This document shows, in pieces, positions 24,228 to 33,000 of a DNA stretch of 64,000 nt (position 1 is its first letter; each line of letters opens with the position of its first letter). A model generated the notes under the pieces. It was given only the letters and a program-made list of their open reading frames with translations, did not search any database and was not told where the DNA came from. A program made the translations under genes and the position numbers. The stretch is from Streptomyces violens. GTDB lineage: Bacteria > Actinomycetota > Actinomycetes > Streptomycetales > Streptomycetaceae. The stretch spans positions 1-64,000 of the forward strand of contig NZ_JOBH01000002.1 of assembly GCF_000717745.1 (NCBI RefSeq), written 5' to 3'.

Positions 24228-26875
24228 CGACCGTCCCCTCCCATGTTCTTTCTCGGTGCTGTGGCGCTGCCGTCTTCGCCGGATTCGCGCCGGCCGCGCT
24301 GCCAGCCGCGCTGGAGCGAGGCCATGCGGGACCGTACGTCCTCGGCGTCGCGGTCGGCCGCGGGGTCCGCGGCCTCGGTCGCCGCGCCGGACGGCCGGCC
24401 GGACGACGTCTTGAGCTGGGGGGCGAGGCTGGCCTGCCGCACCCGCCGGGGCAGCCCGGGCACGGTCCGCGCGGGCTTCGCCTCTTGGCCGGACGGTGCC
24501 TCCGCGGCGGGCGATGTCTCCGCGGCGGACGGGGCCTTGTCGGTGGACGGGGCCTTGTCCGCGGACGGGGCCGCCTCTACGGGCCGCTCGTCGCCACGCG
24601 CGCCCGGCCGTTCCTCGCCCTCCACCGGCCGGCCGTGGTCCCTGACCAGGACCGGCGAGCGGCGGCGGCGCGGCAGCGGCGCGGGGCCGCCGCCCGGGGA
24701 CGGCTCGCCGGCCGGCTGGTGCTCCACGCGCTCGGCGGGCACCGGGCCGGTCGGCAGCGCGGGGCGGCCCTCCTCGGTACGGCGCTGTCTACGGGGGCCG
24801 CGGAAGACGCTCTCGTCCTCCTCGGAAGCCCGCTCCGCAGCGTCCGGTGCGCCGCGCTCCGGCAGCGGCACCGGCACCTGGGCGAGCGCCGCCAGCGCCC
24901 CGCCGCGTGCCGCGTCGGCCGCCGCACGACGCAGCGTCGTACCGGTGTCCTCGTCGCGGCCGCCCTCCGTGCGCCCGCCGGGGCTCTCGGTCAGCAGCGT
25001 GCCGGGGATGAAGACGACCGCGGTGGTCCCGCCGAACGGAGAGGGCTGCAGCGAGACGCGTACGCCCTGCCGCTGGGCCAGCCGGCTGACCACGAACAGG
25101 CCGAGCCGGTCGGTGTCGGACAGCTCGAACTCGGGGGTCTCGGCGAGCCGGAGGTTGGCGTCCAGGAGCGCGTCGGGCGCCATGCCCAGGCCCCGGTCGT
25201 GGATCTCCAGGGTGAAGCCGTTGGCGACCCGCTCGCCGACCACCTGCACCGCCGTGTGCGGCGGCGAGAACACGGTGGCGTTCTCCAGGAGTTCGGCGAT
25301 GAGGTGGGTGAGATCGGAGACGGCCGGGCCCTCCACCGCGAGCCGCGGCAGCCGGCGCACCTCGATGCGCTCGTAGTCCTCGACCTCGGAGACCGCGGCC
25401 CGTACGACGTCCATGAGCTGGATGGGCTTGCGCCACTGCCGGGACGGCGCGGCGCCGGAGAGGATGACCAGGCCCTCGGCGTGCCGCCGCATACGGGTGG
25501 TGAGGTGGTCCAGGCGGAAGAGGTCGGCCAGCTCGTCAGTGTCCTCCGTGCGGCGCTCCATGGCGTCCAGGAGGGTGAGCTGACGGTGCAGCAGGACCTG
25601 GCTGCGACGGGCGAGGTTCACAAAGACCTCGGAGACGCCGCGGCGCATGTCGGCCTGCTTGACGGCGGCCTCGACCGCGGCCCGCTGGAGGGTGTGCAGC
25701 GCCTGGGCGACCTGGCCCATCTCGTCCTGGGTGAACTCCAGCCGCGGCGCCTCGGTTTCCACGTCGACCTGTTCGCCCGCGGCGAGGCGGCGCATGACGC
25801 TGGGCAGCCGTACGCCGGACACCTCGTGCGCGTCCTTGCGGAGCCGGCCGAGGTCCTTCACGTGCCGGCGGCCGAGCCGGAAGGAGACGATGATCGAGGC
25901 GAGCAGGGCGACGAAGCCGAGGACGCCGGCGAACGCGGCCTTGACGAGTACGGTCATCGCGGCGGGCTGCACCCGGTCCCCGAGGCGGTCGCCCGCGGCC
26001 CTGTCCATCCGGTCCAGGTCGCCGAGGACCTTTTGCGCGGTGGCGTGCCAGCGTTCGGCGTTGATGGCTCCGGTGGCGCCGGACGGCCCCGCCGCGATCA
26101 CCGCGTCCTCGAAGGACTCCAGTTCGCGCGGCTTGTCGCCGTTCCAGTAGTCCTCGAACACGGCACGTTCGGAGGCGGGCAGCGCGCTGAGGCTCGTCTC
26201 GTACAGGACCTTGCGCTCGGCCACCCGGTCGGAGAAGTCCCGCAGTTCACGCTGCGACATCGAGCCGGACACCAGCGCGGCACTGAGCACCGCGTCCTCG
26301 CGCGAGAGCGCCTCGCGCCCGCGGGTGAGCGCCACCAGCGCGGCGCCCTGCTTGGAGATGTTCGCGTCGGGCAGGAAGTGCATGCTGCCCAGGAAGACGT
26401 AGCAGGGGTCGACCAGGGCGTTGTACCGGTCGAACGCCTCGCGGCGGGTAAGGGTGTTGTTCTCCACCTGGTCGCGCAGCTCGTCCAGGCGCGAGAAGCC
26501 CTCGACGGCGGTCTGCAGCCGCGGGCCCGCGCTGCCGAGGAGATCCTCGCGCACGTCGGAGCCCTGGGCGTTGGCGCGCAGCCGGGCCACGGCCCGGTCG
26601 GTGGCGAGCGTCTGCCGGCGCAGGTCGGTCAACGAGCCCGCGATCCGCGGGTCGGCGAGGTAGACCAGAGTGGCGCGACGTTCCTTCTGCAGGGCCTGTA
26701 CCGCTTCCTCGGTCGGGTAGCCGACCTTGTCGACGACGACCGCGACCTTCAGCAACTGGCGCGCCTCGGTGCCGGTGACGTACGTGGCGAAGGCCCACAT
26801 GGCGGTCAGGGACACCAGAGGTACGAGCAGCAACGCCACGATCTTCCGGCGGATGGACTTCCCGCGAAAGCGCAT
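24224..26875 (-). CDS. cvnA: Conservon sensor-kinase-like membrane protein (CvnA family)
   Basis: This 883-residue sensor starts the conservon pathway. It has two transmembrane helices (~9-31 and ~306-333) flanking an extracellular nitrate/nitrite-sensor-like helical domain. A HAMP-type linker follows, then the segment FRLDHLTTRMRRHAEGLVIL where a normal kinase has its H-box, an HATPase domain with N-box ELLENATVFS (~528-537) and glycine boxes DRGLGM and RLGLFVV. A ~250-residue disordered tail with KAPS(T/A) repeats ends it. CvnA proteins resemble histidine kinases but phosphotransfer is unproven. cvnB and cvnC follow directly; no P450 cvnE is near. Confidence 0.93.
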   Translation of the reverse strand: MRFRGKSIRRKIVALLLVPLVSLTAMWAFATYVTGTEARQLLKVAVVVDKVGYPTEEAVQALQKERRATLVYLADPRIAGSLTDLRRQTLATDRAVARLRANAQGSDVREDLLGSAGPRLQTAVEGFSRLDELRDQVENNTLTRREAFDRYNALVDPCYVFLGSMHFLPDANISKQGAALVALTRGREALSREDAVLSAALVSGSMSQRELRDFSDRVAERKVLYETSLSALPASERAVFEDYWNGDKPRELESFEDAVIAAGPSGATGAINAERWHATAQKVLGDLDRMDRAAGDRLGDRVQPAAMTVLVKAAFAGVLGFVALLASIIVSFRLGRRHVKDLGRLRKDAHEVSGVRLPSVMRRLAAGEQVDVETEAPRLEFTQDEMGQVAQALHTLQRAAVEAAVKQADMRRGVSEVFVNLARRSQVLLHRQLTLLDAMERRTEDTDELADLFRLDHLTTRMRRHAEGLVILSGAAPSRQWRKPIQLMDVVRAAVSEVEDYERIEVRRLPRLAVEGPAVSDLTHLIAELLENATVFSPPHTAVQVVGERVANGFTLEIHDRGLGMAPDALLDANLRLAETPEFELSDTDRLGLFVVSRLAQRQGVRVSLQPSPFGGTTAVVFIPGTLLTESPGGRTEGGRDEDTGTTLRRAAADAARGGALAALAQVPVPLPERGAPDAAERASEEDESVFRGPRRQRRTEEGRPALPTGPVPAERVEHQPAGEPSPGGGPAPLPRRRRSPVLVRDHGRPVEGEERPGARGDERPVEAAPSADKAPSTDKAPSAAETSPAAEAPSGQEAKPARTVPGLPRRVRQASLAPQLKTSSGRPSGAATEAADPAADRDAEDVRSRMASLQRGWQRGRRESGEDGSATAPRKNMGGDGR

Positions 26876-27245
26876 GGCCTCCCCTAGTCAACCCCGGCGC
26901 GCGGGGGTGGTGTTCCGTCAACAAACGGCGCGAGCCTACTACTGTCGGGGGGTCAACTCGAAGAGCTGTCCGACGGACTGGCCCGCAGGTCAGGGCCGGA
27001 TGGCCGCCCTTGTCAGGCGATTCCCGGACAACACGCCCGTCCGTGTGGTCTCCGCCACCCCACTCGCACCCTCTTCCGGGCCACGACTGTTGGCCGGAAA
27101 GAACCGCCCCCGCTGTCCACACGGCATCAGCGGTGGGCGACCATGAGTCCCGGGGGACGGCGCACGGCGGCATGTACCGGAGGAAATCCGGGCAGTCACC
27201 GAACAGCCGGGCAGGCGGGGAAAGTACGGGGAGAGTGACGGCTTC
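26876..27245. other. Divergent intergenic region upstream of cvnA
   Basis: About 370 bp between cvnA and the small membrane protein gene. I see no gene, strong dyad or convincing hexamer pair. It must contain the cvnA promoter. Confidence 0.5.
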
Positions 27246-27602
27246 ATGGAGTTCGGCAGAGACGGCACGCTGTGGCAGGAGGAGCCGTCGGCCCGCCCCC
27301 GTATGCCCGATCCGGTGCGTACCGCCGCGGTGCGGGCCGTCATCATCGTGGCGGTGACGCTCGTCCAGGCCATGGTGGCCTTCCTCAGTACGCTCGCGGG
27401 GTCCTGGCTCGCCTTCCCCGCGGTGCTCAGCACGGTCGCCTCGACCATCGTCGCGACCTGGGGCGTACTGGACGTCTGGGTGACCCGGCAGGTGTGGATC
27501 CAGCGGCACGGCGTGGAGTCGCGCCCGAGCAGCACGGCCAGGGAGCGGCGCCGGGAGCGACGGCGCGCGCGCCGGCGGGCACGGCGCTCGGCCGCCGCCT
27601 GA
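27246..27602 (+). CDS. Small two-helix membrane protein with basic tail
   Basis: A 118-residue protein of unknown function. It has two transmembrane helices (AVRAVIIVAVTLVQAMVAFL, ~28-48, and LAFPAVLSTVASTIVATWGV, ~55-75). A cytosolic C-terminus ends in an Arg/Ala-rich stretch (REREERR-like, ~100-115) that could touch nucleic acid or phospholipid. ATG 27246 has a GGGGAGAG some distance upstream. It stands between cvnA and the IclR gene with no obvious operon partner. Its stop codon lies inside a 22-bp duplication. Confidence 0.75.
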   Translation: MEFGRDGTLWQEEPSARPRMPDPVRTAAVRAVIIVAVTLVQAMVAFLSTLAGSWLAFPAVLSTVASTIVATWGVLDVWVTRQVWIQRHGVESRPSSTARERRRERRRARRRARRSAAA

Positions 27603-27631
27603 CCGGTATTCGGCCGCCGTCCGACCGGTAA
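27588..27631 (+). repeat. 22-bp tandem duplication spanning a stop codon (19/22 identical)
   Basis: Units 27588-27609 and 27610-27631 both begin TCGGCCGCCG and share GACCGGTA. The TGA stop (27600-27602) lies inside unit 1 and has become CGA in unit 2. Confidence 0.9.
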
Positions 27632-27724
27632 TCGAGCACCTCGCGGGTCGGCCCCGAGCGCCCTTCCGGAGGACCGGACTCCGAAAAGCTGCGACCAGCA
27701 TCTGGTCCCCTTGGCGCCGATCGG

Positions 27725-27770
27725 TATGATGGCGTTGCCTATCACGCATCGCACCGCGCGATGCGCAACA
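27725..27770 (+). promoter_or_regulatory. Candidate -10 and operator of the IclR gene
   Basis: TATGAT (27725-27730) is followed at once by GTTGCCTATC (27734-27743), the dyad CGCATCGC-accgc-GCGATGCG (27745-27765) and GCAACA (27765-27770). GTTGCCTATC recurs inverted before the dehydrogenase gene (28828-28837). Its position just after the -10 would allow autorepression. Confidence 0.6.
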
Positions 27771-27862
27771 ACAGGACGCGCAGCAGACCGAGATCGGGAG
27801 CGGATCACGACAGGCTCCACGACGACTGGCCTCAGGGCCAACGGGCGGTGACGCACAGACCC

Positions 27863-28681
27863 ATGCCGAAGACGACCGACACGAGCGCCAACGAGACCAT
27901 CGAGGAAACCGGCGACAGCACACGCGGCGGTGCCGGCTCCGTCCAGTCCGTGGACCGGGCGGTGAGCGTGCTGGAGATCCTCGCCCGGCTGGGCGAGGCG
28001 AAAGTGACCGAGCTGGCCGAGGAGTTGGGCGTCCACAAGTCCACCGCCTTCCGCATCCTCGGCGTCCTGGAGAACCGCGGGCTGGTGGAACAGGAGGGCG
28101 AGCGCGGCAAGTACTTCCTGGGTGCCGGCGTGCTCCGGCTGGCGGGCGCCGCCGCGATCCGGCTGGACATCTCGCAGGAGGGCGCCCCCGTATGCCGCGC
28201 GCTGGCCGAGGACACCGGCGAGACCGCCAACATCGCGGTACTGGACGGCGACGCGGCGGTCAACATCATGCAGGCGCGCGGCGGGGCCGCGGTCACCGCG
28301 TACAACTGGCTGGGCCGGCGCACCCCTTTGCACGCCACCGCGAGCGGCAAGGTGCTGCTCGCACATCTGCCGCGGGAGCGCCGCGACAACCTGCTGACCC
28401 GCTCGCTGCCCCGCTTCACCGAGCACACCCTCACCGCCGCGCCCCTGCGCGCGCAGCTCGCCGAGGCGCTGGAGCTCGGTTACGCCTGCACGGCCGAGGA
28501 GTTGGAGATCGGCCTGAACGCCGTGGCCGCGCCGGTACGGGCGCACGACGGCGCGGTGATCGGCGCGATCGGCGTGTCCGGCCCGGCGTACCGCATGGAG
28601 CGCGAGCTGCTCCCGGAGCTCGCCGAGCGGGCCGCGAAGGCGGCGGCCGATCTCTCCCGCGCCATGGGCTTCGCGGCCTGA
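27863..28681 (+). CDS. IclR-family transcriptional regulator
   Basis: A 272-residue regulator with an N-terminal winged helix (SVQSVDRAVSVLEILARLGE, VTELAEELGVHKSTAFRIL, ~25-90). The IclR effector domain follows (AAAIRLDISQEGAPVCRALAE..., RTPLHATASGKVLLAHL, GLNAVAAPVRAHDGAVIGAI). It is nearer in sequence style to the AllR branch than to the glycerol regulator GylR, despite glpFK lying 7 kb away. ATG 27863 was chosen; GTG 27848 is possible. A 10-bp element shared between its own promoter and that of the next gene suggests it regulates the mycothiol-dependent dehydrogenase. Confidence 0.9.
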   Translation: MPKTTDTSANETIEETGDSTRGGAGSVQSVDRAVSVLEILARLGEAKVTELAEELGVHKSTAFRILGVLENRGLVEQEGERGKYFLGAGVLRLAGAAAIRLDISQEGAPVCRALAEDTGETANIAVLDGDAAVNIMQARGGAAVTAYNWLGRRTPLHATASGKVLLAHLPRERRDNLLTRSLPRFTEHTLTAAPLRAQLAEALELGYACTAEELEIGLNAVAAPVRAHDGAVIGAIGVSGPAYRMERELLPELAERAAKAAADLSRAMGFAA

Positions 28682-28807
28682 GAAACGGGCGGCCGAACGG
28701 GCCGGGAAACGGGCTGAACAGCAGTCGCAGAATCGGACGGAAAATCGGGCTGCGCGCGGACGTCGAACCCCCTTGACGGATCGCCGCGCAAATCCCAGCA
28801 TGTCTCC

Positions 28808-28838
28808 TATGGTGCAACAGGCCGCACGATAGGCAACA
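28808..28838 (+). promoter_or_regulatory. Candidate IclR operator and -10 of the dehydrogenase gene
   Basis: TATGGT (28808-28813) is followed by two GCAACA half-sites 13 bp apart (28814-28819, 28833-28838). GATAGGCAAC (28828-28837) is the exact reverse complement of the element before the IclR gene. The arrangement matches that of the IclR promoter. Confidence 0.55.
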
Positions 28839-28890
28839 AGTACCGGCACCTACCCTCCGCCGCCCGCAGGCGCTGTCGAGGAGTGAAGAC

Positions 28891-29976
28891 ATGCCGCACG
28901 AAGCCCGCGCCGTCATCGCCGTGAAGAAGGGGGCGCCGGTCGAGGTCCTGCCGGTCCTGGTGCCCGACCCGGGCCCGGGGGAAGTGCTCGTACAGATCCA
29001 GGCGTGCGGCGTGTGCCCCACCGACCTGCGCCATCGGGACGGCGTCGCCGGTGAGGACTTCCCCTACCTGCTCGGCCACGAGGCGGCCGGCATCGTCGAG
29101 GCGACCGGCCCGGGCTGCGGCGAACTCGCCCCCGGCGACTACGTGGTGCTCGCCTGGCGGGCCCCCTGCGGCACCTGCCGCTCCTGCCGCCGCGGCCGCC
29201 CCTGGTACTGCTTCGACTCCCGTACCGCGCAGGGCACGCCGACCCTGCTCGACGGCACCCCGCTCACCCCCGCCCTCGGCATCGGCGCCTTCGCCGAAAA
29301 GGCGCTGGTCCACGCGCGCCAGGCGGTGAAGGTCGACCCGTCGGCCCGCCCCGAGGCCGCCGGGCTGATCGGCTGCGGGGTGATGGCCGGGTACGGCGCG
29401 GCGGTCTACACCGGCCGGGTGAGCAACGGGGACACCGTGGCCGTCATCGGCTGTGGCGGCGTGGGCAACGCCGCGATCGCCGGCGCCTCACTGGCCGGCG
29501 CCCGCCGGGTGATCGCGGTGGACGTGGACGCCCGCAAGCTGGACGCCGCCGAACGCTTCGGCGCCACCGACACCGTCAACTCCCGCTGGACCGACCCCGT
29601 GACGGCGGTCCGCACGCTGACCGGCGGCCACGGCACGGACGTCACGATCGACGCGGTCGGCACCCCGGAGACCTTCCGCCAGGCCCTCGACATGCGCGAC
29701 CTGGCCGGCGTCCTGGTCCAGGCCGGCATCCCCGACAGCGACCAGCACATCGACCTCCCGCTGCACGACCTCTTCTCCCGCGGCGGCGCCCTCAAGACAT
29801 CCTGGTACGGCGACTGCCTCCCCACCCGCGACTTCCCCGTCCTGATCGACCTCCACCTCCGCGGCAAACTCGACCTGGAAGCCTTCGTCTCGGAGACGAT
29901 CCCCCTGGACGACGTGGAACACGCCTTCGGGCGGCTGCAACGGGGGGATGTGCTGCGGTCGGTGGCGGTGTTGTGA
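28891..29976 (+). CDS. S-(hydroxymethyl)mycothiol dehydrogenase (mycothiol-dependent formaldehyde dehydrogenase)
   Basis: This zinc- and NAD-dependent enzyme oxidises the formaldehyde-mycothiol adduct; members also reduce S-nitrosomycothiol. The 361-residue length is exactly right for the family. The catalytic zinc site is C42 ([12 protein letters not shown]) and GHE (62-64). The structural zinc cysteines are C93, C96, C99 and C107. The Rossmann loop is [12 protein letters not shown], and the family-specific [17 protein letters not shown] and [14 protein letters not shown] are present. The metallo-hydrolase that often follows in actinomycetes is absent; a terminator over the stop codon ends the transcript. 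Confidence 0.94.
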   Translation: MPHEARAVIAVKKGAPVEVLPVLVPDPGPGEVLVQIQACGVCPTDLRHRDGVAGEDFPYLLGHEAAGIVEATGPGCGELAPGDYVVLAWRAPCGTCRSCRRGRPWYCFDSRTAQGTPTLLDGTPLTPALGIGAFAEKALVHARQAVKVDPSARPEAAGLIGCGVMAGYGAAVYTGRVSNGDTVAVIGCGGVGNAAIAGASLAGARRVIAVDVDARKLDAAERFGATDTVNSRWTDPVTAVRTLTGGHGTDVTIDAVGTPETFRQALDMRDLAGVLVQAGIPDSDQHIDLPLHDLFSRGGALKTSWYGDCLPTRDFPVLIDLHLRGKLDLEAFVSETIPLDDVEHAFGRLQRGDVLRSVAVL

Positions 29977-30001
29977 GGCGCCGCCACCGACACCGCCACC
30001 G
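29960..30001. terminator. Terminator between convergent dehydrogenase and SMC-like genes
   Basis: The perfect 12-bp arms CGGTGGCGGTGT (29960-29971) and ACACCGCCACCG (29990-30001) enclose the dehydrogenase stop codon. The stop of the minus-strand SMC-like gene is 3 bp away, so the element is probably bidirectional. Confidence 0.75.
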
Positions 30002-30003
30002 GG

Positions 30004-33000
30004 CTACTCCTGGCTGCCCTCCTGCCCCGGCTCCCCGTCCTCCGGCCGCTTGAACATCCGCGTCGCCGTGATCTCGCCGTGGATCGTCTCCGACTCCGGG
30101 CGCTGTTGCGGGAGGCCGGGACGGAGGTGTTCCTCGACGCTGATGTACTTCAGGCCCGCGCGCAGGTCCGCGTCGTTGCGCAGGCGGATGACCAGCGGGA
30201 ACTCGGCGAGGGCCGTGGTGTCGAACAGGCCCGTCGTGTAGAGGAGCTGGACGCCCAGCGCGTCGGCGACGGCGCGCTGGAGCTCCAGGAGGTACGTGGC
30301 ATTGGCGCGGCCGATGGGGTTGTCCAGGAACAGCGTGCCGGCGTGCCGCTGCTTGTCGCGGCCGCGGTCGTTGCTGCGCAGCGCGGCCATCGTGCAGTAC
30401 AGCGCGATGGCCGCCGTGAGGAGCTGGCCGCCGGAGAAGACGTCGCCCATCTGCCCGACCGGGACGCGCTCGGCGCGGAGTACCGCGTCCGGCTTGAGGA
30501 TCTCCACGGCGACGCCGCGCGGCTGGAGCCCCGCCGCGACGCCGCGCAGCAGCAGGGACATGCCGTCCCGGCGCAGGTCGCTGTTGCGCTTGACGGCCGC
30601 GCGGGTCGCCTCGTCGATGACCTCGCCGAGCCGCTCGGTGAGCGTGGCCTGGTCCGGGTCGTCGAAGCGGATGCGCAGGAACTCCTGGCCCGACCACTCC
30701 CCCAGCCCCTCTGGCAGCCGGGAGAGCCGCTGTGCCGAACGCAGCGTGGCCAGCGAGGACTCGACCAGGCCGCGCAGCCGGTCGACGATGCTGTCGCGGT
30801 TGCGCTCCAGCTGCGCCAGCTCGTCGGTGAGCACCCGCAGCCGGGGCGCGAAGGCTTCCGCCCACTTCGCCGCGTGATCGGGCAGCGCGGACGCGGGCAG
30901 CTCGCGGATCTGCTGCCGCGCCGGGGTCTTCACCGCTTCGTACTTGGTGGAGTTGGCGTGCCGTACGAGGATGTCGCTCGCCTCGCGGACGGCCGAATCA
31001 GCCGCCGACAGGTCGCTTGCGCAGCCGCGCAGTGAGCGGCGGGCCTCGGCGGCGGCCTGCCGGGCCTCCTCCAGGCGCCCGCGGTACGGCTCGGGCGCTT
31101 CCTGGTCCTCCTCCGGGCCGTTGTCGCGGAGGATGTCGCGCAGCATCGCGGCGGTCTCGTCGAAGCCGCCGGCCGCGTCCTCGGCGGCGCGGTGGCCGCG
31201 CAGCAGCTCGGCGTGGGTGGCGCGGGCGGTCTCCAGCGCGTCGGTGGCCGTGGCCAGTTCGGTATTCGCGCTGCGGAGCAGCTCCTTGGCGCGCTCGGCG
31301 TCGGCCGGGACCAACTCCTCGGGCAGCTCGGTGTGGGCCTCGACGCCCTCGGGCGGCGCCAGCCGCTCCGTCTCACCGCGCAGCCGGCCCAGCTGCTCAC
31401 TGGCCGCGGAGGCCCGCGACTCCAGCATCGCGACCAGTTCCTCGGCGCGGGCTGCGGCGGCCTGCCGGGACGGGCCGTCGGCCGCGTCCGGGCTCTGCAG
31501 CAACTGCTCGGCGCGGGTGCGGACCTTGTTGGTGAGCCGGTCCAGTTCGTTGCGCGCGTTGCTCTCGTCGCCCTCGGCACGGGCCTGCTCGGCCCGCAGG
31601 TCGGCGCCGACGCCGACCTTCTCGTACAGCTGGGACGCCGCACGGTACGCCTCGCGCAGGGTGGGCAGCGAGGACTCCGGCGGGGCCTCCTCCTCGCCCA
31701 GGTCGTCCGGTACGCCGGCGATCTCGGCGCGCTCGGCGCGCAGCGCGCGGGCGGTGCGGCGGGCGTCGTCGGCGGCGCGCTGGGCGGCGCGGCGGTCCTC
31801 GTCGGCGGCGCGCGCCCGGTCGACGCACTCCTCGGCGCGCGCCTCGTACTCCGCGCCCTCATCGGCCAGTTCGCGCAGCTTGGTCTGCCAGGCGGCACGC
31901 TCGCGGAGCCGGTAGGCGAGCCCGGCCAGCGCGTCGGCGACCCGGCGGGCGCGCTGCGCGGCCTCACCGCGCTCGTCCCGGACGCGCGCGGCCTCGGCCG
32001 CAGCCTCGTCCGCCTCGGCGCGTGCCGTACGGGACTCCGTCAGCTCCTCGGCGGCGGCGTCGGCCGTCGTACGCGTCTCCTCGGCCGCGGCCGCCAGCTC
32101 GGCGAGCCGGCCGGCCGGGCAGCCCGTGCGCCAGGAGGACAGCCGGGCGGCGAGCGCGCGGTCGGCGGAGAGCCGGGCCGCGAGCTGCCGGATCTCCTCG
32201 TCACGGGCCGCGGCGCGAGCCCGCAGCGCCTGCCGCTCCTCGTCGGCGGCCGACTCGTCGTGCATCGCCGGGTTCGGCGGGACGAGGAAGACTCCGGTGT
32301 CCTGGGCGTCCGGCGACGGGGTGGGCGCGAGCAGGGCGGCCGCCGTGCCGACGGCGACGGCGGAGCGCGGCAGCAGAGCTGCCTGCGCCAGCACGTCGCG
32401 GGCGCGCGCGTGGGTGTCGGGATCGGTGATGATCACGCCGTCGACCAGCTCGGGCCGGGCGGCGAGCACGCGGGCGTGGTCGACGGGGTCGACGGCCTGG
32501 GCGAGGTAGCGCCAGCCGGGCAGGGCCGGAACGCCGTGCTCGCCCAAGTACTCGACGGCCGCCAGGACATCGGGGCCGGGCGGCAGCAGGCCGCCGTCAC
32601 CGAGCGCGCCGAGGATGCGCGAGTCGTCGGCGGCGGCGGTCCGCATCTCGAACAGCTGCCGCTCGGCGGAGCTGACGCTGTCGTCGAGGAGTTCCTGCAG
32701 CGCGTCGGCGTTCCGGTCCACCTCTTCGGCGGAGAGGGGGCCGTTGGCGCCCTTGGCGCCGGTGATCCGGGGGCGGGCGGGGGCTGTGCCGGGTGCGCCG
32801 TCCTCGCCCTCGCTGTCGCTGTCGCTGTCGCCGTCGCCCTCGTCGTCGGGGCAGGCTTCGTCTTCGGGGCCGGACTCGGGGGCGCGGTCGGTACCGGCTG
32901 CGTCCGGGGTGGCGGCATCCGGCGTCTCGTCGGCGGCCTCGGCCCGCTCGTCCTCGGGCTCGTCCGCCGTGGCGGCACCGTCCGCCGCACCGGAGTCGAT

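Noticed and set aside
27863..28681. GylR, the glycerol regulator, because glpFK is 7 kb away
   Set aside because: The sequence blocks are closer to AllR-type IclR proteins, and its candidate operator is shared with the mycothiol dehydrogenase promoter, not with glpF.
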